Assembly (NCBI GenBank): GCA_037074615.1
Contig: CM073562.1
Location: 6,185,001-6,249,000, forward strand
Source: Leucaena leucocephala
Taxonomy: Eukaryota; Streptophyta; Magnoliopsida; Fabales; Fabaceae
Length of the DNA: 64,000 nt
Direction of reading: 5' to 3'
Below are positions 12,210 through 26,400 of this stretch, piece by piece. The position numbers and the translations under genes were made by a program. The notes under the pieces were generated by a model. The model saw only the letters and a program-made list of their open reading frames with translations, did no database searches and was not told where the DNA came from. Position 1 is the first letter of the stretch; every line of letters begins with the position of its first letter.

Positions 12210-14719
12210 AATTACGTTTGTATTCATCCAGAATAGTTTCATCATCAAATAGATCTTAGTGTCAGTCGCATAATCATTGTAGCTTATAAAATGCATTTGA
12301 TTAAGTTTGTTGCATTTAGATATTAGGATTTTATGTTTTAATTTAAGTCCATTTCATTGCATCATTTAGCACTTAAATTTAAATATAAGAAAACTCATAA
12401 ATTGTTCCTTAAAATTAATTATCTAAATCCACCATAAACTACAAATTATTTTGGACTTAATTTAGTTAAATGTTTTAGCATATAAGGTGGAATTGAAATA
12501 ATAATTTTAAGTGACAACTAAACTAAGTTTCAACAAGTTATTAGGTAAAATAATAAAAACTTGTTATGCTTTAAGTTTTGAAATCGATTAGTCTCAAATT
12601 CTAAATAATTTAAAAATACTCTTAATTAAATAAAAAAAAAGTAAGTTGTAGGGCTACTAGTGATTTTTTTAAAAAAAAATAGTGACCTTTTCCTTTTGAA
12701 TAAATTCAGTTAATTTTTTGTTTAGTTTTTTATTTACTATTTCTCTAATTATTAATATAAAATATATTTAATTAAATTTAAGTACATTAAGTAAGCTAAT
12801 TAAATTAGTTAATATAACATATTTTTTTAAAATATTTTAATAATTCTTTAACTCTGTTATTCACTCTTTTATTTGATTATTGTTAATAGAGTATCAATAT
12901 GAGTAATTTAAAAAAAATAATAAATAAAAAAAATTAATCTCTTAATTTTTTTAATTTTTAACTTACTTATACGAATAAATCTCTAAACTTTTAACTTATT
13001 TATTAATCTTTTTATTATTTTATATTATTATCCTTGTAACTTCTGAGTCATCCTATATGCCATATGGCATCTGTGTTATCATTGCCGTCTATAATACTGT
13101 TAAAATTGCTTCCATCTCAACTCCACATGACTTTTTTGAAAAAAAAAATTAAACAAAATATTTAATGAATTTATTTCATGTCCTATTCATTGATTTTTGA
13201 TCGGTGGATAGATTTTTTGTTGGTTAGTGCCTAGTCTAACTTTGTGCATGTTATTATTGTTATAGATGGATATGTAGCATGCTTATTTTTAATTTATAAT
13301 TTAAATAATATTAAAAATAATTAATTTTTAATAGATAAAATTTTTATTTAATTATATAAATTAAAAGAATTTATTTAAAATATAAAAAATAATAAATATT
13401 ATTTTTATTAAAAAAGAAAAAAAAGAGAATAAACATATCTCCTGAATATATATAATATAATATAATATTAAAAAAAATAGCTCCAATTTTTTACAAATAT
13501 AAATAATATAATATTAAAAAGTTAAAGTGAGACTTACACACCTTTTATAATATTCAAACATATTTCTAAACAGAATCCGCAGCTTGTTCTTCTTTTTTAC
13601 CATTTTTGTTCGGCTGCTAGAATATCTCCTTTAAAGTATATTAAATCTATTTAAATTATGATTAGTTCTCATAAAATCTTTTAATTAGTATAGTTATTTT
13701 CTATAATTATTTTTTTATATTAAAAGAGATCTTTAAAAATATAATTTTTATTATGTGCAAAAAAATTTGAAAATTAGGGTTTAGAATAAATATAAATTTT
13801 TAATAAATAAGAATTATACAGTTATAAAGGCAAGTGAATATTTATATTGAATCGATTTAAAATTTTTTTATTTTATATTATTTAAAAAGTTTAGAGTTAG
13901 GATTTAAATGTTAGATAGTAGAGATGATTTAATATAAAAATTTTATTAATTTAATTTAAGTTTAATGATTAGGTTATGTTTATTGGAAGTATAATTGATA
14001 TTTAATCGGTTTAGATTGTGATTATAGCTTATAAATTAAAAATAGGTATTTTTTGTTAAAACCCTATATTGGAGAAATTAAGGATTTTGATTAAATTGAA
14101 TAATTATGGGTTAATTGATAGTTCACATGAGTTATTGAAAGTTAGGAATGATGGGATTTAATATTAAAATTAAGATTTAGATATTATGAGTGAGATTTGG
14201 GAGTTAGAGGTAAAAAATTAGAAACTTTAAACTTATAAAATTAAATTAGTTATTTATTTAATAATTTGATATTGATGATTTAATGTATTGATTCTGAGAT
14301 TATTTATGAAATGTGAATAGTGGAGATTTTGAATTAGACCTGAAGATTGGAAATTGGGGGTTTTAGGTGATTTGGGGAGTTTAATGTTAAATAAGGATTT
14401 TAAAGGATAAAATATAATTGAGATAATATAGGCTTGTCATTTGGATGATAATTTGAGAAAAAGAGTAATTATTATTTTTCTTCAAGTTTAAAATGAGTAA
14501 AGTTTGGGGATTTTATGATGATTGGATTAAAAATTGATGTTATCAAATTATTAGATGATAGAGATGTGACTAAAATAGAGTAATTAAGTTATAGTATTGA
14601 ATTAATAATTTATAAATAAAATAAAGTTAAAATAGAAAAGTAAATATTTAAAAGTATACGTTGGGTCAAATTAACAATTGATTGATATATATTTATACAA
14701 ATTATATAGCTTTGGCGAG
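12210..14719. other. AT-rich intergenic DNA with weak repeats
   Basis: No gene. The part near 12760-13030 resembles the units at 32383-33105 and 34690-34930 (shared TTTGATTATT and TTAATATAA context). The rest may contain the left part of the LTR relic that ends at 16209, but I cannot find its left terminus. Confidence 0.4.
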
Positions 14720-16209
14720 AGATAACCACTTTTCACTCATTGTGTGTGTTAATATGATATTTGTTAGTGATTTGATATAGATAAATCTACTGATAATGAT
14801 ATAATTATATTGACAAAAATTTGATTGCTTATTTTATTGAAAATGATCTTGTGGAATTTAAAATAATTTGAAAAGTTTAAATGGAGATTAAAGACTTATT
14901 ATATCTTGAGATTGAAATTTGAAGAAATTTATTAGTTTGAGAAAAATCCTATTGTGATATTTATTGAAATTATTGATTATTGAGCTATTGATATTTTGAT
15001 TAATATGATTATCTTGAGAATTATGTATATGACAATTGAGATTGGTGATAATGAAATTATCTTTCTACCATATGGTATAGCCTCCATTGGAGCTTGATTG
15101 TTGGCTTTTGTCCCACCAGTTTACCAAGGGACTTACCCCACTAGTTTACCGAGGGGCTACGACACCTCACCAGTTTACCGAGGATGAATGAATATATAGT
15201 CTAATCTTATGCTATGTGGATTTTGGTCGATCCATAACACTCGACCAGTTAGTTTTTTGATTGGCCAGTCATATGGTTGCTATCACTAACCTATGGGTTT
15301 AGTCAGCAGATATAAGGCGATTCGATTGGTTTGATAGGAGGAACTGGGGTGATATTTCTGTTTGATCATATTATGATAATGTATTATTTTATATCTCGTG
15401 TATTTTATCAACTGTCCTACTTGACACCTCATGAGCACATGTTAGTATTTATGATGAGTAGGATTATTGGTTACTGAGATATTTGTCTCACCCCGTAATT
15501 ATTAACATTTTTCATGTGATAGTTTCGTACTAGGATATAGGGAAAGGATTCGGAAGCTTGATTGATGCTATATTAATTATATAGCATATTTCTCTTAATT
15601 TATGTGTGAAATAGTTATATGTTGTTACAGTATGACTCATTTTGCATATCCTGATATGATGTGATATTTTATTTGAATTTGATTATGAGAATGTGTGCTA
15701 ATGGTAAGATTAAGGCCTTAGACTATTATTTGTGATTTATTGATTGTTGATCCACTATTTAAAATGTATGATATTGAGAATTGATTTATAAACAAGGAGT
15801 ATACCAGATATTGGTTGTGAAATGGGTTTATGTAATATTATTCATGAATTTGATACCCAAAAGCCAATTCGAGATGCTTGTGGGGATGACTGTGGTAATG
15901 GGATTAATCGAGTGTTTGAACCTTATAATCATGTTAGTAGGGTCAAATCCTTTCTAACATAGTTTTATATGTAATTATTGTGTAGAGTTTTTATATCAAT
16001 GATAATACCTTTATATAAATTTTACTATTTTTTATCATGGATAACTTTTTTAAAATAAGTTAAACTTTTTTAACGATATAGTGTTTGAGGGTAACTTTAT
16101 TTTTTTTATCATGGTTAATTCTTTAGAAATAAATTTTTTTTCTCTAACTATGATAAATTTCAAATAATTTAATGTGATTAATTATAATTATATAAAGGAG
16201 AATTTTACA
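14720..16209 (+). mobile_element. Gypsy-like LTR relic, same family as 53604-55061
   Basis: Collinear with 53945-55061. Shared strings include TTGTCCCACCAGTTTACC, TTGACACCTCATGAG, ACATGTTAGTAT and the terminal ATTTTACA. It ends at 16209 with GGAGAATTTTACA against GGGGGATTTTACA in the other copy. The left end is not found, so it may be truncated. No internal genes adjoin it. The superfamily is inferred from the TGTAATATCCC-type terminus of the better copy only. Confidence 0.65.
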
Positions 16210-17800
16210 TGTCCCACTGGGTAGGTATCAATTCTAAGTTGAACCGATTTAATCATTGGAGTTTGGTTTGATTTTTATAACGTTAATCAATATTAGATTG
16301 TCTGCAGGGTAAAAATAGTAAACTTATTTTCAAATTTCCTCCAATAAAGAGTGAAAAAAATATTTATACATATCAAATTTCAACAATCTAAATATAATAT
16401 AATTAATTATCAATACGTTATAGTAAAAATAAAATAAAATGGATTAATTAGTAATTTATTTTTTTAAAAAGAATATCATACAAAAAAAGAGGTTAAAATA
16501 TACATTTGACCCTTTATATTTTTATCAAATTTTATACTAGTTATTTAAATTAAAAAAATTATATTTTTAATCTTTTAAACGTTTACCCGTAACTTTATTT
16601 AATAAAAAATACATGGATTGGTCCATCTTAACTTATGGATGTACAACTAAACATTAATTTTCATTTTAATAATTTTAAATTGTGTTATATTTTATATTAA
16701 AAAATTAAAATTTAGATATATTTTATAAATAATAAATTATTGAGTCATTATTTTAAATTTATTAAGTTAACATTTTTTATCGATAAAGTTAACAGCATTA
16801 AATTTAAGGATTACAAATATATTTTTTAAATTTAAGAGATTAAAATGATTAAGCACATTACTTAGATAAAAAAATTATTCCTTCAATTTTAAATATATGA
16901 GATATATAAAAGTTAATTTTAATATTAAATATAATATATATTTTTTATATTTATAAAAAAATTAAATTATTTTTATTGATATTCTTTCAATAATAATTAA
17001 ATAAGGGAGAGAATTAATAAAGATAACTATAATATTTTAAAAAATATTATATTAATTAATTTAATTAATTTTTTAATTTAATTAAATAAATCATATAATA
17101 AAAATATAAGTATAATATTAAATAACTTTAATCTCGTGTTCTGGCCTGTACCTAACTCCTTGGTAGGTAGAAAACAAATGTTGAATCTGACCCATTGAAT
17201 AGCGATCATTTTTAGTTTATCTAATGGTATGACTTTTTTAAAATAAAAAGAAAAGTTGAAAGCGAAATAGATCCTAAGACTCCGTGTGATTGGTGATGCC
17301 GTAATGTCTTCGCCCCATTTCGTAAAACCAAGACCGACATTTCCGTATGTGTATTTAAAATAAAATACCCATACATAAACATTATAAAAAAATGTGAAAA
17401 AATATGTTACTTGTATTATTAATTATCCCATTACAAAAAATATATTTTTAACCTAAGACGCCAAATGTTTTTAGAGAAAATTGGGTAAAAATTTTCATTT
17501 AAAATTTTATTAATTAAAAAGATTTAATAAATTTTTATATATAAAAAGTATTGATATATTATAAATTTTATACACAAAATATTAATACTTTACAATTTAG
17601 ATTCTTCTCAATATTTTTTAATGGGGACCATTTGCAATTTTCTATTTATTTTATTTCAATATTTTCTAAGTAACAATATTTTATAATATTTTTTACATAA
17701 CTAATTGCATGAATGCTTTCAAAGCAACCAGCTGTATGTATTGATTGTTCCCTTGAAGAAAATGCAGAGACAGTCCATTGATTTTGTAATTAAAATATAC
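16210..17800. other. AT-rich intergenic DNA
   Basis: No coding frame. A GGTTAAAATATACATTTGAC string at about 16491 resembles termini of Mutator-type MITEs, but the partner end is not clear. A short mixed-composition patch at 17140-17345 has no recognised content. Confidence 0.4.
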
Positions 17801-18187
17801 GGCTGTTTGAGTAAGAATTTACAAAATGATTTATAAAAAAAATAGACAATTTTTTTTAAAAAATTTTTAGAGAGGAGTTTATGAAAAGAAGTGGTTCTGA
17901 ATAAATAAGTATTTAGATAATTATTATTAAAAGAACTGTTGTAATTTTAAAATTATCAGAAAGTGTATAATTTTATTAAAAATATGAGAGAGGGAATGGT
18001 GGAGAATAATGAAGAGAGAAGATAGAGGAGAGAGAATGTAAGAAAAAAAATAAAGATAAAATAGTAATTATATAGTTTATAAATTTTTTTACTATTTTAT
18101 AAACTAATTTCAGTAGCTTATCTAAAAAGACTAAAACTTTAATTTAATTTTAGTTTAATTTTTTTAGATAAATATAATTATTTATTT
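17801..18187. mobile_element. MITE copy, family shared with 35822-36252
   Basis: Begins GGCTGTTTGAGTAAG. The internal string AGTTTATGAAAAGAAGTGGT followed by a purine-rich GAGAGAG block matches the reverse complement of 36040-36180. It is AT-rich and non-coding. The right border is approximate. Confidence 0.55.
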
Positions 18188-20949
18188 TAAAATTTTTCTG
18201 AACTAAGGCTAAAAATCTTTTTAAAATTTTAATTTTAACATTTTCTAAATATACACATAAATATTACCATGTGATTAATAAAAGAAGGTTAATATAATTT
18301 TTTAATTTTTTTTAATTTTAATATCTTAATTTTTAAAATATAGATTTTAATTCTTTAAATTTGTTCAGTTTGACTATTAATCTCTTTAGTGTAAACGGTA
18401 TTAAATATGATGACATGCCTTTAACAGTGTTAATTGATCTTATTTGGCATACCTATTTGCTATCCCCTCACTTTTTTTTTTTCCAACTTGCAATTATAAA
18501 TAAGAAAAAAGAGTGAGCCCATGTGACCACCTTTGTCATCGTGACCACCTTTATATTTTTAAATATTTAAAAAATATTTTAAATTATATGTGGTGTCAAA
18601 TGATATTTAAATATTTTATTTTAAGTATTTTAAAAAAAGTAAAATTATATATCAAATGCTAAAATAAAGTGATATATAATAAAATATATAAAAATTATAA
18701 TATGGTAAAAATTGTTAATTTTAACAATAATTTTAATAATTGGGTAATAATTAAAATATGAAATATTAGAATTTTTAATTTAAAATTTTAAAAATTATAA
18801 AAGTTATAAACAATTGATTTAAAATTTAAAGTAATTTTATATGTTTTAGCCAACCCAGATATATTACCGTTGCCTTTAATGACAGATCGCTGGTAGATTT
18901 AAAGACAGATTCAAATATCTAAGTCATCTTTCACCAAACTAAAAAATCATTTGGCAAACGAAACAACCATTATGCAGATTCAAAGACAGATCTGGAACCT
19001 TTTTTTTTGTTTTTGCCAACAAGACAGATCTAGAACTTAGAGGAAAATTTTCTCACCTCTACTTTTCCTTCCAAATCCCAAATCCTCGTTCCAAATAAAC
19101 TATTAGAAAAATAAATATTATAATTTAAAAAAATAAAAATTTATCTAAATTAAGTTAAGTTTTAAAATAGAATAAAATATAAATTATTTTATATAAATTA
19201 TTACTTAACTAAAATTAAAATTTTATTAAGTTATTATATTTTGATTGATTAGAATTGAAATAATATCACAATTCTACTTAAAGTTAAGTTTTAATATAAC
19301 CCTTATTTGAGTTTGATTTTGACTATTTTGGGACAAAATTTATTTATATTTTATTTCTCTAACAATAATTTTTCATTATATATTCCTTATCCGGCGGGCC
19401 CTTTAACACCCACTTGGCTAATTTCTTAAAGAGGACAAAAAAGAGAGAGCAAATGGGAGAGTTCCACAACGTGATCTGATTCTTAATTGGGTTTTTCTTC
19501 CTTTTTTTTATAACAGACTTGGTTTTTTGTTTAGGGAAAAATGAAAAAAAAAATAGGAATATTAATGAATAAAAAAATCAAAGACGTTCTTTGATTCCTT
19601 ATTTTTAGAATAATTTTTCGATTTGTAAAAATAAAAATAAAAAACTTATTTAATAACTAAATTTTAGTTAAAAATTTTGAAGAAAAAAAATCACAATGTG
19701 CCCTAAAAATAGAAAAAGATCAGAACAAGTTTTACCTGTTTTGTTATTTACTTATTTTTAGTTATGTGGAATTGAAAAAAAGGAAAATAGGAATTCTCTA
19801 GAGCAATCATCAAAACAGATTTTTTTTCCTCCATAGAATTTATTTAAAGAAATAACTTTATAAAATTACTCTAAAAATATAAAAACTAAAAAATAGAATC
19901 GATGCCTTTCTTTTTTTTTTATTGGATAAATCAATTCCTTTCTACGTTTCTTTTTTTGTTTTTTATTCGTTAACAAGTATATAATATTTGGTATTTTCAC
20001 TTTCCAGTATTATTAAGCATAAATAGAAGTAACTTATTTCTGGTACAAGGAATTGAGTTTAGGTCCTCATCACCAACACAAATTATAAAGTCAGTGTTAC
20101 TTTTGTTATGTATTTTAATATATTTTTATTTTAAAAAATACATAATTTAAAATAAATAGTATAATATCTTAATGGTCATTTTGTAAGAAATGCTTTTTTA
20201 TATAAAATTGAAAAAAAAAACACATTCAACGCTTTTAACTCTAAGTATAATTTTAATTTAGTTTCACAATTTTATAAAGTATATTTTTAGTTTTTCACTC
20301 TAAACACAGTTCATCTCAAATGATTGTTTTTGGTGTGAGTCATTATTATTTTTAAAATTTAAACTTAATATGTTAGTATTTAAAAATATTTTATTAATAT
20401 TTAAAATTTTGATGTTACTATTTTTTATTAATAAACTAATAGTATTAATGTTAGATAATTGAAGTGACACTTTATAAAATTAAATTATCTAACTAAAATA
20501 TTATATAAATTTAAAAGATTAAAAATATTTTTTTGATTAAAAATATTTAGTTTTAGATTGTTCAAATATATTTAAAGAGCTTAGATCTCATCATAACATA
20601 TGCATTATGACAATGAATATTATGATAAACACTCAATCCAACCAATATAAAATTAGTTTAATCGTATAAATTTTGTTAGATCTTAATAAATTTTAAATTT
20701 AATTATTATAAGGAGTCATAAACTCTAAAACTCTAATATTTATTAATAAAATTTAATTAATATTATAAAAAAACTAAATCTGATCCCAAGTATAATAAGT
20801 CATATTTACTAAACTCAATTGCAGTTAATTTAATAGTAAAGTAATACACTTTATAAAAATAAAAATTTCAAAATATCCTACTCACCTAATATTTTCTCCA
20901 AAAAAATGAAAAAGTCAACAACAAACTAAAGTTGACTGGTAGTACTAAT
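18188..20949. other. AT-rich intergenic DNA
   Basis: No gene. The segment ending at 18851 with TTATATGTTTTAGCC matches the right end of the Mutator-type MITE at 61678-62309, so a decayed copy probably lies upstream of it. A small GC-richer patch at 19390-19470 is unassigned. Confidence 0.4.
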
Positions 20950-21050
20950 AAGGCTGTGCACGCTTATCTTTCAATCAACTCCAAGGGGTTCCGTGAAACG
21001 TTTGACCACGTACCTCACCAACCAGCCCGACATGACTTACCTCCATTAAA
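20950..21050. promoter_or_regulatory. GC-richer patch with W-box, ACGT and AC-II motifs
   Basis: An island of about 100 bp with much higher GC than the flanks, 2.1 kb upstream of CHI. Within 22 bp it has TTGACC (W-box, 21002-21007), CACGTA (21007-21012) and ACCAACC (AC-II, 21017-21023). A further TTGACT lies near 20932. It could be a distal enhancer, a relic exon or a transposon fragment. I recognise no coding frame. Confidence 0.3.
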
Positions 21051-21356
21051 TTAAATTTAATAAAAAATAAAAATAGGTAAATTATCCCTTAAGGAGGATC
21101 TAATATTACTCATAATTTATAAGCAATATAATTCATTAAAAAAATTCTTAGTTTAAATTGAAAATAAAATAAATATTTTTAATATATTATATATAAAATT
21201 TTAAAATAGTTATACTATTTAATAAATAGTATTTATAATTTGCAAATAAAAAATTATGATATGTCTTTTATAAAAAGACACAATCCTCATAATAATAAAC
21301 TATGATTGTGAAAATAATTTTCCATAATTAAATTTTTTAGATAGTTATATTATTTA

Positions 21357-21721
21357 GGCTAAAATACACAAAATCTCCTAAATTTAGTTAGTTACATATA
21401 ACCTCTATAATTAGTTTAAATTAATAATTTTAATATTTTATGTTTTAATTATCTATTTAAAATATTTATTTGACTATGTAGTATCTAAATAAAAAATATA
21501 AATTATATAAAATTATATGTAAATTATTAAGTATTACTTTTTAAATGTTGTTGTATATAATGAAAAAATAAAAATTATGACATAATAAAAACTGTTAATT
21601 TTAACGGCAGAAGTTTAATAATTAAAATATAAAATATTAATATATTTAATTTAAATTTTTAAAAATTATAGATGTTATATGTAATGATCCAAAGTTTAAA
21701 AGAATTTTATATATTTAAAAT
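21357..21721. mobile_element. Decayed Mutator-type MITE
   Basis: Starts GGCTAAAATACACAAAA, nearly the terminus of the element at 61678-62309, and shares its interior (GTTAATTTTAACGGCAGAA against GTTAACTTTAACAGAAA). The right end has lost the terminal AGCC. No target duplication is seen. Confidence 0.6.
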
Positions 21722-21799
21722 AAACTAAGTTAATACTCGGTCAATGCATTTTAATGAGGGGCATAATTAAAATAATATCTTAAATAAAAATATTCTTAC

Positions 21800-21902
21800 A
21801 TATGAATACGAGGGATCATTGATTGATATTAATCGAATAGAGACAGAATTTGACTAATTAAAGCTATTAAATTCTTCCCTGAAAACAAGGCATGTGCTAT
21901 TA
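21800..21902 (+). repeat. Inverted-repeat arm upstream of CHI
   Basis: Matches the reverse complement of 26601-26804, for example GATTGATATTAATCGAATAG and AAAGCTATTAAATTC. This arm lacks an 86-bp insert present in the other arm. Identity of the repeat is unknown. Confidence 0.85.
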
Positions 21903-22680
21903 ATTTTTATCTTTAAAATTAAGATGACTTTATTTTAGGCTCAACATAAAGAGAGGGAAAAATTACTATAAAATCTTAATAAAAAGATTCAATAATCCAA
22001 AATTTAATAGCAACTGAAAAATATACAATAATAAATTTTAGATTACTCACTTGTTATTAAAAAAATTTTATAATTAAATCTATTTCTTAAATTTTTATAA
22101 GATTTTTTTTTAAAAAAAATATAAACCACTAGTTAAGGACTAGTTCACTAATTTAATATTGAACTGGCATAGAGTTTTAACTTGAGGCTTATTTAAAAAT
22201 ATTTTTAGTAAAAATATCATTATTTTTTTATAAAGACTATTATATTAAATTAGTGGTTTATATTTAATAGTTAAAGAAGTATAAATTACTAATTTATGTA
22301 ATTAAAATTTCATGGAACAATTCAAAATGACAGCGAAAACATAATGGAGATAAATACAATATAAAGAAACCTAACAATTTTGCCATGGTTCATTATGTTT
22401 TTATAAAATTTTAAAATTGAACCAAGTTAAAAAAAGAAGATTGACTAATTTTAAATTAAGGTGGCTTTATAATATATACGGTCATAAATTTGTGTTTGAG
22501 AATTTTATTAATTTTAAACAAATAATTATTATATACTATCTATAGTTATATAGTCTGCATTACATTGTATATTTTTTAATTATATTTTTCTTTTAAAAAA
22601 TTAAATATCTCCATATAGAAGTCATAATATTAAAACTCAATTTGATATACTAGATCAATTTATACAAGTTGTTCCAACTT
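21903..22680. other. AT-rich upstream region of CHI
   Basis: No coding frame and no element ends recognised. Confidence 0.5.
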
Positions 22681-22694
22681 AATTAGTAAAGCAA

Positions 22695-22701
22695 GGTAGG
22701 T
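22695..22701 (-). promoter_or_regulatory. AC element (MYB site) upstream of CHI
   Basis: GGTAGGT, the complement of ACCTACC, lies about 445 bp upstream of the start. This matches the AC-I element bound by R2R3-MYB regulators of phenylpropanoid genes. The same heptamer occurs elsewhere in the window (for example 26361), so chance is a real possibility. Confidence 0.3.
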
Positions 22702-22887
22702 GATATGATCAATGGCTAAATATATCTTATTATAACCTAATTTGAATTAGTTTAATTTATAATTTTTTTGAGGGATTGGTCAAGAGATCCAATGCTCATA
22801 TAAACAAAACCAACCCAATTCAACTTGTTAAATACTAGGGAAACAATCCCTGATCGATTTAGCCATGAGTTTGGACTTAGTTAGATT

Positions 22888-22898
22888 TTATATATACT
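22888..22898 (+). promoter_or_regulatory. Candidate TATA region upstream of CHI
   Basis: The string TTTATATATAC lies about 245 bp upstream of the CHI ATG. The sequence from about 23047 to the ATG is CT-rich and relatively GC-rich, like a 5' leader. In DNA this AT-rich a TATA string is weak evidence alone, so the transcription start is not fixed. Confidence 0.3.
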
Positions 22899-23023
22899 TT
22901 TTTTATTTTTTATAAAAAAATAGCAGCATGGTAGATTGGTAAATTATGTGTAGTTTATACCTGATTATTTAAATAATTAAAAAAATAATGACAATTGTTT
23001 TGTTTTGTTTTTAAAATAAAAGC

Positions 23024-23029
23024 TACGTA
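23024..23029. promoter_or_regulatory. TACGTA ACGT-core element near CHI
   Basis: A palindromic ACGT-core hexamer 115 bp upstream of the CHI start. ACGT cores are bZIP binding sites and are common in light-responsive flavonoid promoters. Function is inferred from position only. Confidence 0.3.
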
Positions 23030-23143
23030 ATTTTTTTCTTTAAATTCTCCTCCTCGCCATCGAACTGCCAACAAGTCACAAAGTCAAATCCCTCTCCATC
23101 CGTCTAATTAAATCTCTTCATTGATCCTCATCTCGCCGCGGCT

Positions 23144-23405
23144 ATGGCACCGCCGTCCGTCGAAGCCGTTCAAGTGGAGAACATTGAGTTTCCGCCGGCG
23201 GTGAAAGCTCCGGGCTCCGACAAGAGCTTCTTCCTTGGCGGAGCCGGAGAGAGGGGCCTCCACATCCAGGACAAGTTCGTGAAGTTCACGGCCATCGGAG
23301 TGTACCTTGAGGAAGACGCCGTTCCGGTGCTCGCCGCTAAATGGAAGGGAAAGACGGCGGAGGAGTTAACGGAATCCGTTGAGTTCTTCAGAGAAATCGT
23401 TACAG
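23144..23405 (+). CDS. CHI: CHI coding exon 1
   Basis: Residues 1-87 plus the first base of codon 88. It contains the N-terminal strand region, Arg37 in the AGERGL motif and Thr49 in the KFTAIGVYL motif. The donor is GTAACG at 23406. Reading through the donor gives a stop by 23461, so the splice is needed. Confidence 0.93.
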
Positions 23406-26400
23406 GTAACGGAAATGGATTCTTTCTCCTCCTTCTCCCGTTGCTTTCTATATATGTCTGAGGATTCCGGTATCGGATCCGTCGCTTCATAGTACTTTTT
23501 TCATCAGAATGGCATTTGAGAGTGGGCGTTCTCGTAATTTCACCGTTTGACTAATTAAATCACAACCGCACGTTTTCATAGTCATGGGCTAAGTTGCCCT
23601 TTGAGTCTCGGGGGATTTGATTAACTGCATGATAAATTCGGTAAGCATACGGGTAATTAACATCACAATCACTTCTTTCCATTATTTCTTTTTTTCTTTT
23701 TCTTTCTTTATAATAGAAAGGCAAGATTACCCTTGAATCCTTCCATTATTTCTAAAACACCTATTTTTCATCGTTAGATTGATCCTATGATTCATAAGAT
23801 ATAGATGTACGAGATAATCTACTTGAAAAGATAAAGTGTGTTTAGCTTATTATAGTCATGCCACTGAACTGAAGATCAAGAGTTTTAGATTAATCATTTT
23901 CTTTCTAATCTCTTAACAAATAATCGACAGTATTTTTAGAGTCACAGAGTCATTTTAAATTTAAATAAATAATAGTCTATCAATTTTTAGTTTTTAGAAT
24001 AGTCCCATCAAATTTATACCTTGATGACTTTGATTTGTTAGATTATTTATGTTTTGTACTATTTATTTGGTGAATTAATATTTTTTATTTAAATATTATA
24101 TTTTTTAGATTTATATGGGAATATTTTTATATATTATTTTAACGTCTAATTTAATTATGGTTGGATTACCCCTCAACCGGTTTAAGGATAAACCAGTTTT
24201 CAATACCTTGATTTAATTTTTAATAGTTTATTTTAATTTTAAATATAAAATTTTAATATATTTTGTCTTTCAATTTTTTTAATATTATTAACCGATATCT
24301 AGCATTTTTCTAGATCTTATTATTAGGTATCCAAACAATTGGTTACTTCAGTTTCAGGATTTTCTCCTCCTAATATAAGTGTTTTATCTGAGACTCAAAG
24401 TCAATATTTAAAGAAATCTAGTAGGGTTTTACCCTATTATACCAACTCTATATTTATGTCTTTTAAATTTTTAATTATTTTTTTAAAATATCTATACGAT
24501 TGTACATATTAAATATACTTTTATATTCCAATGCATATAATTAGAGGGAATAATTTAAGAAAATTAATGTATATTTGTTACAAACAATCAACTCCATTAA
24601 TTTCTTTAATATTCAAAAATTGATTATCTAATTATTATATATTACGGAACATATTTTTTTTTGTTTTTGATGGAATTGATACTAAAAATATTTTTTTGGA
24701 CTCAGGTGGATTTGAGAAATTTACAAGGGTGACAATGATATTGCCATTGACTGGGCAGCAATATGCAGAGAAAGTATCAGAAAATTGTGTGGCGATTTGG
24801 AAAGCACTGGGAATATACACAGAAGCAGAAGAAAAAGCCATTGAGAAGTTTGTTTCAACCTTCAAAGATGAAACATTCCCACCAGGCTCCTCTATTCTCT
24901 TCACTCAATCTCCTAAAGCATCTCTCACGGTTAGTCATCTTAATTAATTAACTATTGCCTAAATTTTAAACCATATTTTTCTGAGAATAATTAATTCACA
25001 AAATTACAATTAATCAAACAGCTGATTAATTGTTTTACAAAAGTATACAGTATGATATTATTTATAATTTATTTCTAACATATTTCACTCAAATAAAAAA
25101 AATTTAAATTTAATAAATTATAACTTTACTCTTATTTAATATATATTATATTTTATTAGAATAAAATTAATATAATAATAAATGACAAGTAAAATGGTGC
25201 ATCTATATAAAAATTTCTCTATTTACCCTATAAATAAGATCAAAATAAATATTCTCTCTATCATATAAATAAAATTAGAGGAATATTTGATCCTTTAATT
25301 TTATAAATTGTCTTTCTAATCATCAAACCCTAACTTTGTTAGTTTTGTTAGCAAATGAAATGTTGACATTTGGACAAAATATTATTAAAAGTCAACATAT
25401 TAAGTGTAATATTTTGAACCTAAAAGATTAATTTCGGAGTCAAATTTTCATGTATACATCCTCCAACAAATAAAAAATTTATTTTTCAGAAACTATAATA
25501 TCCACATATCTCAAAATTTTAAAACAACTTTATTATTCAGCAATATCGTCTTCATCAAAGGAGCTCGTGAATGGTAGGTAGATCAGGTTAGTTACGATTA
25601 TTATCAAGTATAGAGAAGTACACATTCAAATTTCAATTCAAACGAATTTATTGTAAGTTTGAAAAGCATAATAGTTTGGTCAAAAAAAATCATATATCAT
25701 TGAGGCCGGCAATAGAAGTCATATAGATTAGGTGATAATTAATAATTAATATTAGTATATATATATATATATATAAATTTCGTACATACATACAAATAAA
25801 ATCATAAGAAAAGAGAAAATTAATTTTTTAATTCATATAATTTTAATTTAATTATAACCTAATCCTTAAATTTTAATTTAATAATTTAATATTTATAATT
25901 TTTAATTTAGTTAAAGTTTAATACTTAAATTTTAATTCGTTATAATTTAATTTCTATAATTTTAATTATTAAAAAAATTTAATTATTAAGTTTTATAAAA
26001 TATATAATTCTATTTTCTAAATATAAGGACTATATAGAGTGAGCAGTAATGTATTAAAATTTAGATATTAAGTTGTATTTATTCAAAATTTAGGGAATGA
26101 GTTGTACCGACTCAAAATTTAAAATATTAAATTATAATTAAATCAAAACTATAATAATTAAAATTAATTTTTTTCTAAAACAAAACATACTATTATTCAA
26201 AATTTACATGAGATGCTCGGTACACTAAAAAATGTGTCTAATTCTTTAAATAATTTATTTAAGTGAGTTTAATTTCATAAATTTTATGTTCTTTTAAAAT
26301 TAACAATAGCTAATATAATTTCTACCAATACCTTGTTTTATCGATCTAGTGCTTCGATTTGGTAGGTGTATGCTCTTACTTTTAGGTATGCAAGCGTTAC

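Noticed and set aside
22695..22701. AC element as strong proof of MYB control of CHI
   Set aside because: The heptamer recurs at several other places in the window, about as often as chance would allow, so it is reported only at low confidence.
23170..23490. Long minus-strand open frame opposite CHI exon 1
   Set aside because: It is the antisense shadow of GC-rich exon 1 and has no family pattern. The plus strand carries the conserved protein.
24635..24904. Minus-strand open frame opposite CHI exon 2
   Set aside because: Antisense of a confirmed exon, no independent support.
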